A stretch of DNA of 32,606 nt from Streptosporangiaceae bacterium (GTDB taxonomy: Bacteria > Actinomycetota > Actinomycetes > Streptosporangiales > Streptosporangiaceae). The notes under the pieces are model-generated. The model did no database searches. It was not told the DNA's origin and saw nothing but the letters and a program-made list of their open reading frames with translations. Positions within the stretch are counted from its first letter, which is position 1. Every line of letters starts with the position of its first letter. Position numbers and translations under genes: made by a program. Positions 1 through 7,166 of this stretch are shown here, piece after piece. The stretch covers positions 1 through 32,606 of the forward strand of contig JAICWX010000071.1 in assembly GCA_025934635.1 (NCBI GenBank). The letters run 5' to 3'.

Positions 1-259
1 GTCCCCAGCGCCTCACGCGTCCCCGCCGTGCCCTGCGTCCGCGGCGCGTCACGTGTCCGCGCCAGCTGCGCACCCGCCCCGCCTCAGGCTCTCGCGCCTC
101 ACCGGTCCCGCCGGCCGCGCCGGCATCATCCGCCATGTACTAGCACCGCCCGGAACGCGTCGTCGGCGATTCGCGCGGACGCGAGCCTACCAGCGATCGC
201 GGCCGTCAGCCCCGGGACGTAACCAGCCCGATGACCAGCTGCGGTCCAGCCCGCCCGCG

Positions 260-271
260 CATAATTCAGAC
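260..271 (+). promoter_or_regulatory. -10 box of a probable leaderless transcript
   Basis: CATAAT at 260-265 ends six bases before the ATG at 272, and there is no Shine-Dalgarno sequence in between. That is the geometry of leaderless actinobacterial mRNAs, in which transcription begins at the start codon. The 259 bases to the left hold no convincing gene on either strand. Confidence 0.45.
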
Positions 272-643
272 ATGCCCGTTCGACTCCACCACATCGTGGT
301 TGACGCTCATGACCTGCCTGCCCTGGCCCGGTTCTGGACGCAGGCGCTCGGCTGGAAGGTTCTCTCCGAGCGGGAGAACGAGATCGTCATCGGGACCGGC
401 CAGAACGCACCCATCGGCATGTGCTTCATGCCGGTCACCGGTCCCAAGACGGTCAAGAACCGCGTCCATCTCGACCTCACCAGCAGTGCCGCGGACCGCG
501 ATCAGGAGATTGACCGCCTGCTCGCGCTCGGGGCACGCCGGGTCGACATCGGGCAGACCGGCGCCGAGTCCTGGACCGTGCTGGCCGATCCGGAAGGAAA
601 CGAGTTCTGCGTCGTGCGCCCGAAGGAAACGCTCATCCGTTAA
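272..643 (+). CDS. VOC-family (glyoxalase/dioxygenase-like) protein
   Basis: A 123-residue single-module vicinal-oxygen-chelate protein. It opens with the typical first strand and metal-ligand position (LHHIVVDAHDL), then has the FW..ALGW motif near residues 23-28, and closes with the DPEGNEFCVV motif that carries the second-half Glu ligand. Family members bind a divalent metal and act as glyoxalases, dioxygenases or antibiotic-binding proteins. The small soluble glyoxalase_6-type members usually have no assigned substrate, and I cannot assign one here. The frame stays open upstream, but homology begins at MPVRLHH and a -10-like box lies six bases before this ATG, so 272 is preferred. It stands alone, with a damaged acetyltransferase gene downstream. 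Confidence 0.85.
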   Translation: MPVRLHHIVVDAHDLPALARFWTQALGWKVLSERENEIVIGTGQNAPIGMCFMPVTGPKTVKNRVHLDLTSSAADRDQEIDRLLALGARRVDIGQTGAESWTVLADPEGNEFCVVRPKETLIR

Positions 644-729
644 GGACCGGCATCGAGAGGCCGACGGATCCTCGCTATCGCCGTCCTTCCGGTCTTTCGG
701 CGTCCTGCTGGCCGCCGAGCCGGTTCTGT

Positions 730-976
730 ATGCTCGCAGCTGTGGCGGTCCCGTGGTACCGGGCAGTCGTCGCGGACGGCACACCGGTCGGGTTCGTGAT
801 GGTGAGCTGGGACGCCGAGGCAGTCAGGCCGGTCGCGGAGCTGGTGCGCGCTGAAGGCGCGACCGAGCTGCTGACCAGTTACGTCCCGCTGCCCGGCGGC
901 CCGGCCGGGTTCTACGAACGTCTCGGGTTCGTGCCGACTGGCGCCGTGCATCCCAGGTGAGGCTCGTCTCCAGTGA
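730..976 (+). pseudogene. GNAT N-acetyltransferase remnant with internal deletion
   Basis: The frame from 730 encodes pieces of a GNAT-fold acetyltransferase of the diamine/spermidine N-acetyltransferase type. First comes the strand PWYRAVVADGTPVGFVM, then directly the late motif ATELLTSYVP followed by FYERLGFVPTG. The segment normally between them, which carries the acetyl-CoA pyrophosphate-binding R/Q-x-x-G-x-G/A loop, is absent, and the N-terminus is short. The frame ends at TGA 958-960, but a one-base shift at about 955 continues as GEARLQ and stops at 974-976, which resembles the usual family tail. It therefore looks like a decayed gene with an internal deletion and a late frameshift. 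A short translated protein is possible but should be catalytically dead. Confidence 0.6.
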
Positions 977-1059
977 CGGTGCATCAATCGCCGTGCACCC
1001 CGCCGCGTACCAGTTCGAGCGGGAGCGCTGACCCGCATTCACCAGGCCAGCGGGCGGGG

Positions 1060-1359
1060 TCAGTCCCGTCCGCGCAGCAGCGATACCCGGAACGGGCGGA
1101 CCTCCCCGCGGGCATAGCCGCCGCGGACCACCGGATCGTCCTCCATGACCTGCCGCGCGGCCTGCTCGTCAGGAGCATCGAAGACAACCAGGCCGGTGTT
1201 GACGGCGCCCAGGGTCGGCCCGGCCAGGATGAGCTGGCCGCTGGCCAGCAGGCCCTGCAGCCGCTGGAAGTGCCCGGCCCAGACGGCCTCCTCCTCGGCG
1301 GTCATCGTCGCGGCGAAGTCATCACGCGGAGGGTGGATGAAATAGATCCATTCCGTCAC
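1060..1359 (-). CDS. YciI-like (YCII superfamily) protein
   Basis: A 99-residue protein with the YCII fold signature: an N-terminal strand WIYFIHPPRDDF, a His-containing helix (AGHFQRLQGLLASGQLILAGPT), a strand TGLVVFDAPDEQAA, and the closing DDPVVRGGYARGEVRPF motif. YCII proteins resemble ferredoxin-fold muconolactone isomerases, with a conserved His/Asp pair; physiological substrates are mostly unknown. The frame is open far upstream, but the conserved part starts at the GTG at 1359 (VTEWIYF). The product is then of family length. About 100 bases upstream, in the same orientation, lies the two-hairpin repeat (1398-1523), which could sit in its leader or promoter. Confidence 0.8.
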   Translation of the reverse strand: MTEWIYFIHPPRDDFAATMTAEEEAVWAGHFQRLQGLLASGQLILAGPTLGAVNTGLVVFDAPDEQAARQVMEDDPVVRGGYARGEVRPFRVSLLRGRD

Positions 1360-1397
1360 CGGGCCGAGTCTGCCCGCCCGCCACCGCCTCGTCAATG

Positions 1398-1523
1398 CCG
1401 CATCAGCACCACAGCCCGCACCCGTTACCCAGCCCTGGCCCCCACCCGGCCCCGGCAACGACATCGATGCTCCATCAATGTCGCCCGAGCAGCATCGATG
1501 CTCCATCAATGCCGCTAGCCGCC
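1398..1523 (-). repeat. Two-hairpin dispersed repeat, copy 1
   Basis: This segment is about 80 percent or more identical by eye to 30092-30217. Its core is two tandem hairpins, 1459-1483 and 1489-1515, with 11- and 12-bp stems around a CTC spacer (GAG on the minus strand) and a 5-base linker. The boxes CATCGATG/CATCAATG start at 1462, 1473, 1493 and 1504. Read as minus-strand RNA both stems are fully paired with only G-U wobbles; as plus-strand RNA the same positions become A-C mismatches. The element precedes the minus-strand YciI-like gene. It may be a structured RNA element or a regulator binding array; no known family is recognised. Confidence 0.7.
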
Positions 1524-1645
1524 CCACCGCCAGTGCCGCTAGCCGCCCCACTACCCACGCCCGCAGCCGCACCACAAGCCGGGCCGCCAGCCGCACCACA
1601 AGCCGGGCCGCCAGCCGCCCCCCTGGCGGCGCCGCCAGCCGGCCT
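1511..1645. repeat. 24-bp tandem repeat array (about 5.6 units)
   Basis: Units begin at 1511, 1535, 1559, 1583, 1607 and 1631 with consensus GCCGCYAGCCGCMCCAC followed by 7 variable bases. Units 1 and 2 share their first 17 bases exactly. AGCCGCACCACAAGCCGG plus GCCGCC at 1565-1588 is repeated perfectly at 1589-1612. The array begins exactly where the second hairpin repeat ends and runs to the stop codon of the acyl-CoA ligase at 1644. The 24-bp period would encode an octapeptide, but no gene convincingly uses it, so I treat it as a minisatellite. Confidence 0.75.
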
Positions 1646-3308
1646 ACGCGGTCCTCACCTGGCCGGCTTCCTCGAGCTCGAGCTCGGCAATAGACGTCTC
1701 GCGCATCTTGAACTTCTGCACCTTCCCGGTGATCGTCATCGGGAAGTCGGAAGTGAACCGGACGTACCGCGGGATCTTGTAGTGCGCGATCTTCCCCTGG
1801 CAATACGACCGGACCTGATCAGCGTCGAGCTCCACCCCGGGCCGAACCCGGATCCAGGCACACAGCTCCTCCCCGTACTTCAGATCCGGCACCCCGATGA
1901 CCTGGACGTCCTCGATAGCCGGGTGGCCGTACAGGAACTCCTCGATCTCGCGCGGGTAGATGTTCTCGCCGCCCCTGATCACCATGTCCTTGAGCCGGCC
2001 CACGATGTTGAGGTAGCCGGCCGCGTCCATCACGGCCAGGTCGCCGGTATGCATCCAGCGGGCCGCGTCGATCGCTTCGGCGGTCTTGGCCGGCTCGTTC
2101 CAGTAGCCGAGCATCACCGAGTAGCCGCGGATGCACATCTCGCCCTGCGCGCCGCGGGGCAGCACGCACCCGGTCTCCGGGTCGGTGACCTTGACCTCGA
2201 CGTGCGGGTGCACCCGGCCGACGGTCGAGACCCGGCGTTCCATGTCGTCGTCCACCGTGGTCTGGTTCGACACCGGCGAGACCTCGGTCATCCCGTAGCA
2301 GATCGTCACCTCGGTCATGTGCATCTCGCTGATGACCCGCTTCATCACCTCCACCGGGCACGGCGACCCGGCCATGATGCCGGTGCGCAGCGTCGACAGG
2401 TCGTAGTCGCCGAAGCCGGGCATGGCCAGCTCGGCGATGAACATGGTCGGCACCCCGTACAGCGACGTGCACCGCTCGGCCTGCACCGCGGCCAGCGTCC
2501 GGGCCGGATCGAAGCCGGGGGCCGGGATCACGATGCAGGCCCCGTGCGTCGTGCAGGCCAGATTGCCGAGGACCATGCCGAAGCAGTGATAGAACGGCAC
2601 CGGCACGCAGACCCGGTCCCGCTCGGTGTAGCGGCAGCCCACGCCGACGAAGAACCCGTTGTTGAGGATGTTGTGGTGGGTCAGGGTCGCGCCCTTCGGG
2701 AAGCCGGTCGTCCCGCTGGTGTACTGGATGTTGATCGGGTCGTCGAACGACAGCCCGGCCTCCCGCTCAGCCAGCACGTCACCGCCGGCCAAGCCGCCGG
2801 CGGCCCGGCCGGCCTCGAACAGCGCCTCCCACCGCGGCGTGCCCAGGAAGATCACGTCTTCCAGCTCGGCCAGCTCGGGCCGGACCTCGTCGATCATGGC
2901 CCGGTAGTCACTGGTCCGGAAGCTCTCGGCGCTGACCAGGACCCGCACGCCCGCCTGGCGCAGGGCATAGCTGAGCTCGTGGCTGCGGTAGGCCGGGTTG
3001 ATGGTGACCAAGATGATGCCCGCCTTGGCCGTCGCGTACTGCAGCTGCACCCACTCGGCGCAGTTGGGCGCCCAGATCCCGACCCGGTCACCGGCCGCCA
3101 GCCCGGCCGCGATCAGGCCGCGGGCCAGCGTGTCGGTGTCCGCGTCGAACGCCGCGTAGGTCCACCGGCGGCCCGTCAGGACGTCCACCAGCACCTCGGC
3201 ATCCGGGTGCGCGGCGGCGACCCGCCGCAGGCTGGCGCCGATCGTCTCGCCCAGCAGCGGGACCTGCGACGCGCCCTGGCTGTACGACAGCGTGATTTCG
3301 GAAGACAT
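1644..3308 (-). CDS. Fatty acyl-CoA synthetase / AMP-binding ligase
   Basis: A 554-residue member of the ANL superfamily (adenylate-forming, FadD-like), which activates a carboxylic acid to acyl-AMP and then to the CoA thioester. The ATP-binding A3 motif [11 protein letters not shown] lies at about 196-206, the A5 motif YGMTE near 340, [13 protein letters not shown] is the A7 region, [14 protein letters not shown] marks the A8 hinge, and the catalytic C-terminal lysine is in [10 protein letters not shown]. Length and motif order are complete. The set resembles medium- and long-chain acyl-CoA ligases, but the substrate cannot be read from sequence. The ATG at 3308 is the natural start. A 13-bp palindrome upstream (3374-3386) may be its operator. 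Confidence 0.9.
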   Translation of the reverse strand: MSSEITLSYSQGASQVPLLGETIGASLRRVAAAHPDAEVLVDVLTGRRWTYAAFDADTDTLARGLIAAGLAAGDRVGIWAPNCAEWVQLQYATAKAGIILVTINPAYRSHELSYALRQAGVRVLVSAESFRTSDYRAMIDEVRPELAELEDVIFLGTPRWEALFEAGRAAGGLAGGDVLAEREAGLSFDDPINIQYTSGTTGFPKGATLTHHNILNNGFFVGVGCRYTERDRVCVPVPFYHCFGMVLGNLACTTHGACIVIPAPGFDPARTLAAVQAERCTSLYGVPTMFIAELAMPGFGDYDLSTLRTGIMAGSPCPVEVMKRVISEMHMTEVTICYGMTEVSPVSNQTTVDDDMERRVSTVGRVHPHVEVKVTDPETGCVLPRGAQGEMCIRGYSVMLGYWNEPAKTAEAIDAARWMHTGDLAVMDAAGYLNIVGRLKDMVIRGGENIYPREIEEFLYGHPAIEDVQVIGVPDLKYGEELCAWIRVRPGVELDADQVRSYCQGKIAHYKIPRYVRFTSDFPMTITGKVQKFKMRETSIAELELEEAGQVRTA

Positions 3309-3373
3309 GCCCTACCCCGTTCCGTTGATGACGTTCCCGGTCGAGCCCGCCGTCGCTCGGGTAGTGATACGCC

Positions 3374-3386
3374 CGTTCAGTGAACG
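3374..3386. promoter_or_regulatory. Palindrome upstream of the acyl-CoA ligase
   Basis: CGTTCAGTGAACG is a perfect 6+1+6 palindrome, followed by a further GGTTCA half-like site at 3389-3394. It lies 66 bases upstream of the ligase start, where a TetR- or GntR-type operator would sit. The regulator is not identified. Confidence 0.4.
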
Positions 3387-3410
3387 CCGGTTCATGGTGT
3401 CTTCCTGGTA

Positions 3411-3428
3411 CCTGACGAAACCGTCAGG
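3411..3428 (-). terminator. Hairpin just downstream of the aldo/keto reductase
   Basis: CCTGACG (3411-3417) and CGTCAGG (3422-3428) form a perfect 7-bp stem with a 4-base loop, 12 bases past the stop codon of the reductase gene. There is no U-tract, which is usual for actinomycete hairpins of this kind. It may separate the reductase transcript from the ligase promoter. Confidence 0.5.
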
Positions 3429-3440
3429 CGACCGCCAGAG

Positions 3441-4469
3441 TCAGGCGGCAGTGCGGTCCTCAACAGGCCGGCGGCGCAGGTCCGCCCGCTGCAGGGCCGG
3501 GGGCAGGTAGGCGGACTGGTCCGGCGCGCCGACGTCGGTCCCCGGCGGGACGATCTCGTCGATCCGGTCGAGGAGCTCGTCGCTGAGCGCGACATCGATG
3601 CCGGCCAGCAGGTCATCGAGCTGCTCCATCGTCCGCGGCCCGATGATCGCGCTGGTCACGCCGGGATGCGCGATCGCGAACGCCACCGCCAGGTGCGTCA
3701 TCGGCAGCCCCGCCTCCGCGGCCAGCGGAACGATCTTCTCGACCGCGTCGAGCCGGGGCTCGCTGCGGAAGCTGCTCATGAACGAAGCACGCCGCAGGTC
3801 GGTCTCCTGGTTCTTGCGGATGCGCCCGGTGAGCATCCCCTTGGCCAGCGGGCTCCACACCAGCGTGCCCATCCCGTACCGCTGGGCCACCGGCAGCACC
3901 TCGGCCTCGATGCCGCGGTTGAGGATCGAGTAGGGCGGCTGCTCGGTCCGGAACCGCTCCAGGCCGCGCCGTTCGGACACCCACTGGGCCTCGACGATGT
4001 CGGAGGCGGGCATCGTGGACGACCCGATCGCCCGCACCTTGCCGCTCCGGATCAGGTCCGAGAGCGCCGACAGCGTCTCCTCGATGTCGGTATCGGGGTC
4101 CGGCCGGTGGATCTGGTAGAGGTCGATGTGATCGGTCTGCAGGCGGCGCAGCGAGTGCTCGACCTCGGTGATGATCCAGCGCCGGGAGTTGCCGCGCTGA
4201 TTGGGATCATCGCCCATCGGCCCGTGCACCTTGGTCGCCAGGACGACGTCGTCGCGTCGCCCCTTGAGCGCCTGGCCCACGATCTCCTCGGACTCGCCGG
4301 CCGAGTACCGGTCGGCCGTGTCGACGAAGTTGATCCCCGCGTCCAGCGCCTTGTGCGCGATGCGGATGCAGGCGTCGTGATCCGGGTTCCCGCCCGCCCC
4401 GAACATCATGGCGCCGAGCGCGTACGGACTGACCTTGATGCCAGTCCGGCCGAGGGTGCGATAGTGCAT
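3441..4469 (-). CDS. Aldo/keto reductase
   Basis: A 342-residue NADPH-dependent (beta/alpha)8-barrel reductase of the YajO/YccK-like group. The catalytic tetrad is visible: D50 and Y55 in FVDTADRYS, K80 in LATKVHG, and H121 in LYQIHRPD. The family reduces aldehydes and ketones; the substrate is unknown. The ATG at 4469 is preceded by AGGAGAG at good spacing. It diverges from a TetR gene (4575), with a palindromic region between them, so it is very likely the target of that regulator, for example in electrophile or aldehyde detoxification. A short hairpin follows the stop codon. Confidence 0.92.
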   Translation of the reverse strand: MHYRTLGRTGIKVSPYALGAMMFGAGGNPDHDACIRIAHKALDAGINFVDTADRYSAGESEEIVGQALKGRRDDVVLATKVHGPMGDDPNQRGNSRRWIITEVEHSLRRLQTDHIDLYQIHRPDPDTDIEETLSALSDLIRSGKVRAIGSSTMPASDIVEAQWVSERRGLERFRTEQPPYSILNRGIEAEVLPVAQRYGMGTLVWSPLAKGMLTGRIRKNQETDLRRASFMSSFRSEPRLDAVEKIVPLAAEAGLPMTHLAVAFAIAHPGVTSAIIGPRTMEQLDDLLAGIDVALSDELLDRIDEIVPPGTDVGAPDQSAYLPPALQRADLRRRPVEDRTAA

Positions 4470-4519
4470 GAAATCTCTCCTGAACGTGCGGTCGAGGTAC
4501 CATCATCGAAACGGAACCA

Positions 4520-4550
4520 CTTTCCGGAACTATATGGAAAGACATTCCGG
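4520..4550. promoter_or_regulatory. Operator region between aldo/keto reductase and TetR
   Basis: There are two overlapping inverted repeats: CTTTCC (4520-4525) with GGAAAG (4536-4541), and CCGGAA (4524-4529) with TTCCGG (4545-4550). They sit midway in the 105-base divergent promoter region, in a locally AT-rich stretch containing TATAT. This is the expected place for the operator of the adjacent TetR protein. Confidence 0.55.
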
Positions 4551-4574
4551 TTACGCAAGCAAAGGACGAAGACC

Positions 4575-5204
4575 ATGACTCCGAACGGGGCAGGCTCACC
4601 TGGCCCTGCGATCCCGCCCGTCCTCGAACGCCCGTCGCGACGGCTGCGCGCCGACGCCCAGCGCAACATCGACGCCCTGCTCGAAGCGGCCAAGACCGTC
4701 TTCGCGACATCAGGCGTGGATGCGCCCGCGAAACAGATCGCCGATCTGGCCGGCGTCGGCGTCGGCACGCTCTACCGGCACTTCCCGCAGCGCTCGGACC
4801 TGGTCAAGGCCGTGTTCCAGCGCGAGGTAGATGCCTGCGCCGAGGCGGCCCCGGCGCTGATCGCCGCGCACGCGCCCGGGGAGGCGCTCGCGCGGTGGCT
4901 CCGCCGGTACACCGAGTTCGTCGCGACCAAACGCGGCCTGGCCAAAGCCCTGCACTCCGGCGACCCGGCTTTCGATGCCCTGCCCGGCTACTTCATGCAG
5001 CGACTCGAACCCGCCCTCGGGTCGCTGCTCGAAGCCGCGGCCGCGAGCGGCGAGATCCGCGCCGACACCACCCCCCGGTACCTGCTGTACGCCGTCGCCA
5101 ACCTGTGCCTGCCGGTGGCGGACGAAGGCGTCGCGTACAGCCAGCACATGGTCGCGATCCTCATCGACGGCCTGCGCTACGGCGCCAGCGAGCCCCGCTC
5201 CTGA
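4575..5204 (+). CDS. TetR-family transcriptional regulator
   Basis: A 209-residue TetR protein. The N-terminal DNA-binding helices cover roughly residues 24-75 (RNIDALLEAAKTVFATSGV, then the helix-turn-helix AKQIADLAGVGVGTLYRHFPQRSDLV). The C-terminal ligand domain resembles the SbtR-like group that often accompanies aldo/keto reductases. The ATG at 4575 has AAAGGA upstream at suitable spacing; the open frame before it is chance. It is divergent from the aldo/keto reductase and probably represses both genes until an effector binds. The MFS gene starts 59 bases downstream but has its own -10-like box. Confidence 0.9.
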   Translation: MTPNGAGSPGPAIPPVLERPSRRLRADAQRNIDALLEAAKTVFATSGVDAPAKQIADLAGVGVGTLYRHFPQRSDLVKAVFQREVDACAEAAPALIAAHAPGEALARWLRRYTEFVATKRGLAKALHSGDPAFDALPGYFMQRLEPALGSLLEAAAASGEIRADTTPRYLLYAVANLCLPVADEGVAYSQHMVAILIDGLRYGASEPRS

Positions 5205-5227
5205 ATCGGGTTCCGTTCCCGCGCCAC

Positions 5228-7093
5228 CTATTTGCTTGCCGATAGGCACGATAGTGTGAGGGAGTGACATCCGGCGAGGTCGTGAAGGCGCCAGCCGTCC
5301 CGCCTCCCGCTGACGAACCGGCTCCGAGCCGCCGCTACCTGATCTTCGGGGTCACCGCCATCGCCCTGTTCATGGCGTCGATCGACCAGACGATCGTGTC
5401 GACCGCGCTGGGTACCCTCCAGCCCGACCTGCACGCCGCGATCAACTGGGCCAGCTGGACGATCACGATCTACGCGCTGGGACAGATCGTGGCCATGCCG
5501 ATAGCGGGCGTGCTCAGCGACATCTACGGCCGCAAACGGCTGTTCCTCGGCGCGGTGGTCCTGTTTACCGTGGCCTCGCTGTGCTGCGGGCTCGCCACGA
5601 ACATCTACGAGCTCGTCACCCTGCGGGCGCTGCAGGCCCTCGGCGGCGGCGCGTTCATACCGTCGGCCACCGGTATCGTCTCCGACCAGTTCGGCGCCAA
5701 CCGGGACCGGGCCATCGGCATGTTCACCAGCATCTTCCCCATCGGGGCGATCGTCGGGCCGATCCTGGGCGGAGTCTTCGTCGCCTACTGGTCCTGGCGC
5801 GGGATCTTCCTGGTCAACGTGCCGCTGGGCCTGATCCTGCTGATCCTCGGCGTGATCGTCATTCCCGGCTCGGTTCGCCGGCCGCGCCAGCGCCTGGATA
5901 TCACCGGGATCGCCGAGCTGGCCGGCGGCCTGCTCGGCGTCATGCTGGCCATCGGCTCCCTGGGCTCGGAACAGGTGCTGCTCGCCCTGGCGCCGCTGCT
6001 GGCCGGGCTGGCCCTGCTGACGGCCTTCGTGCGGCACTGCGCCCGGGTCGAGCACCCCTTCGTCGACGTCCGGCTGTTCCGCGAGCGCAGCTTCGCGACG
6101 ATGAACGTGATCAACTTCTTCAACGGCGCCGCGATCCTGGGATTCGCCTCGCTGGTCCCGCTCTACGCCGAGGAGCGCTTCGGCCTGCCCGCCCTGTCGG
6201 CCGGGACCCTGCTGACCGCGCGGGCGATCGGGATGATGGCGGTCGCCACCCTGGCCACCTTCGCCCTGCGGCGCACCGGTTACCGCCTGCCGATGATCGT
6301 GGGCTTCGCCATCACCGGCATCGGCACCGCGCTGCTGGCCTTTCCCGTCGGCGGGATACGGCCCTACCTGTGGCTGGCGATCGCGGCCGGGATGACCGGA
6401 ATCGGCACCGGGATATCGCTTCCGGCCAGCAACAACGCCACCCTTCAGCTCGTCCCGGACAAGGCCGCGTCCATCAGCGGCCTGCGCGGGATGTTCCGGC
6501 AGGCCGGCGGGATCACCGGCGTATCGATCGCCAGCTCGCTGGTGGCGCGCAGCAGCCACCCCGGCCTGACCCAGGCGTCGATGTTCGTGGTCCTGGCCGT
6601 GATCCTGGTCCTGATGATCCCGCTCACCTTCGGAGTCCCCGAGCACCGCGGCAGCTGGTAACTCCCCGCCCGCAAGGCACCGTGCCAGCAGCGCGGTCAG
6701 CTGACGGGCCTGGGCCGCGGTGAGCGGGCCGGTCATGGGGGACAGGGCCTGCGCGATCTGGGCGGCCCCGCGCCCGGCCAGCTCGGTCCCCGCCGCGGTG
6801 AGGAACACGTCGACGGCCCGCCCGTCCGCCGCGTTCGGCGCCCGCTGCACCAGGCCCCGCTTCTCGGCCCGGTCGACCAGCCCGGAGATCGTCGACTTGT
6901 CCAGTCCCAGGTAGCTGGCCAGCTCGCTCATCCTGACCCGCCGGTCGCGCAGGATGCCGAGCACCCGGAGCTGGGTCAGCGACAGGTCGTGCTCGGCCCC
7001 GATCCGGCTCAGCACGGCCATCACCTCGAATGACGACCGGACGAGCACATCGGTCAGCTCCCGCTGACCAGGCTCAGCCGCACCAGGAGTCAT
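5228..7093 (-). CDS. MarR-family regulator with missing natural stop (antisense-extended frame)
   Basis: Residues 1 to about 148 (7093 to about 6650) form a complete MarR winged-helix protein: dimer helix, LTQLRVLGILRDRR, recognition region MSELASYLGLDKSTISGLVDRAEKRGLV, wing with DGRAVDVFLT, and C-terminal helix LTALLARCL. MarR proteins normally end here, but no stop codon occurs. The same frame stays open for another 470 or so codons, exactly antisense to the MFS gene, to the TAG at 5228. That part is hydrophilic, rich in D, Q, R and G, and looks like antisense translation. Either the stop was lost, an indel is present, or a very long tail is made. The regulator is divergent from the oxidoreductase at 7167 and probably binds the palindrome between them. 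Homology-supported extent: 6650-7093. Confidence 0.65.
   Translation of the reverse strand: MTPGAAEPGQRELTDVLVRSSFEVMAVLSRIGAEHDLSLTQLRVLGILRDRRVRMSELASYLGLDKSTISGLVDRAEKRGLVQRAPNAADGRAVDVFLTAAGTELAGRGAAQIAQALSPMTGPLTAAQARQLTALLARCLAGGELPAAAVLGDSEGERDHQDQDHGQDHEHRRLGQAGVAAARHQRAGDRYAGDPAGLPEHPAQAADGRGLVRDELKGGVVAGRKRYPGADSGHPGRDRQPQVGPYPADGKGQQRGADAGDGEAHDHRQAVTGAPQGEGGQGGDRHHPDRPRGQQGPGRQGGQAEALLGVERDQRGESQDRGAVEEVDHVHRREAALAEQPDVDEGVLDPGAVPHEGRQQGQPGQQRRQGEQHLFRAQGADGQHDAEQAAGQLGDPGDIQALARPANRAGNDDHAEDQQDQAQRHVDQEDPAPGPVGDEDSAQDRPDDRPDGEDAGEHADGPVPVGAELVGDDTGGRRYERAAAEGLQRPQGDELVDVRGEPAAQRGHGKQDHRAEEQPFAAVDVAEHARYRHGHDLSQRVDRDRPAGPVDRGVQVGLEGTQRGRHDRLVDRRHEQGDGGDPEDQVAAARSRFVSGRRDGWRLHDLAGCHSLTLSCLSASK
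5252..5263 (+). promoter_or_regulatory. -10 box of a probable leaderless transcript (MFS pump)
   Basis: TAGTGT at 5252-5257 fits the TANNNT -10 consensus and ends six bases before the GTG start at 5264. The intervening GAGGGA is too close to act as a normal Shine-Dalgarno sequence, so a leaderless mRNA is more likely. Confidence 0.45.
5264..6661 (+). CDS. MFS drug:H+ antiporter (DHA2/EmrB-QacA type)
   Basis: A 465-residue multi-pass membrane protein that would export drugs or organic compounds using the proton gradient. The first membrane helix carries the DHA motif MASIDQTIVSTALG, the loop after helix 2 has motif A (GVLSDIYGRKR), and helix 5 has the antiporter motif C (GPILGGVF). Hydrophobic segments number about 13-14. 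The start is a GTG at 5264; a TANNNT box six bases before it suggests a leaderless mRNA. A MarR gene on the opposite strand ends over this gene (see 5228-7093) and is a plausible regulator, although the two genes converge. The substrate is not predictable. Confidence 0.9.
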   Translation: MTSGEVVKAPAVPPPADEPAPSRRYLIFGVTAIALFMASIDQTIVSTALGTLQPDLHAAINWASWTITIYALGQIVAMPIAGVLSDIYGRKRLFLGAVVLFTVASLCCGLATNIYELVTLRALQALGGGAFIPSATGIVSDQFGANRDRAIGMFTSIFPIGAIVGPILGGVFVAYWSWRGIFLVNVPLGLILLILGVIVIPGSVRRPRQRLDITGIAELAGGLLGVMLAIGSLGSEQVLLALAPLLAGLALLTAFVRHCARVEHPFVDVRLFRERSFATMNVINFFNGAAILGFASLVPLYAEERFGLPALSAGTLLTARAIGMMAVATLATFALRRTGYRLPMIVGFAITGIGTALLAFPVGGIRPYLWLAIAAGMTGIGTGISLPASNNATLQLVPDKAASISGLRGMFRQAGGITGVSIASSLVARSSHPGLTQASMFVVLAVILVLMIPLTFGVPEHRGSW

Positions 7094-7113
7094 GCCGGAA
7101 GCCTAGTTGATTA

Positions 7114-7130
7114 AGTTGGCACTAGCAACT
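7114..7130. promoter_or_regulatory. MarR-type operator between MarR and oxidoreductase genes
   Basis: AGTTG (7114-7118) and CAACT (7126-7130) form a perfect inverted repeat with a 7-base spacer, flanked by TTA and TAA. It lies in an AT-rich divergent promoter region of 73 bases between starts at 7093 (minus) and 7167 (plus). It fits a MarR dimer site controlling both genes. Confidence 0.6.
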
Positions 7131-7166
7131 AATCTAGTTTGTAATACCAATGTATTGGAGGTCATT

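Noticed and set aside
957..1031. Short frame ending IAVHPAAYQFERER, looking like a gene tail after the GNAT remnant
   Set aside because: Only about 24 codons, no family recognised and no upstream part; it could be the tail of a lost gene but cannot be supported.
3590..3600. CGACATCGATG inside the aldo/keto reductase gene
   Set aside because: A single box within a conserved coding region, without partner or hairpin; coincidence.
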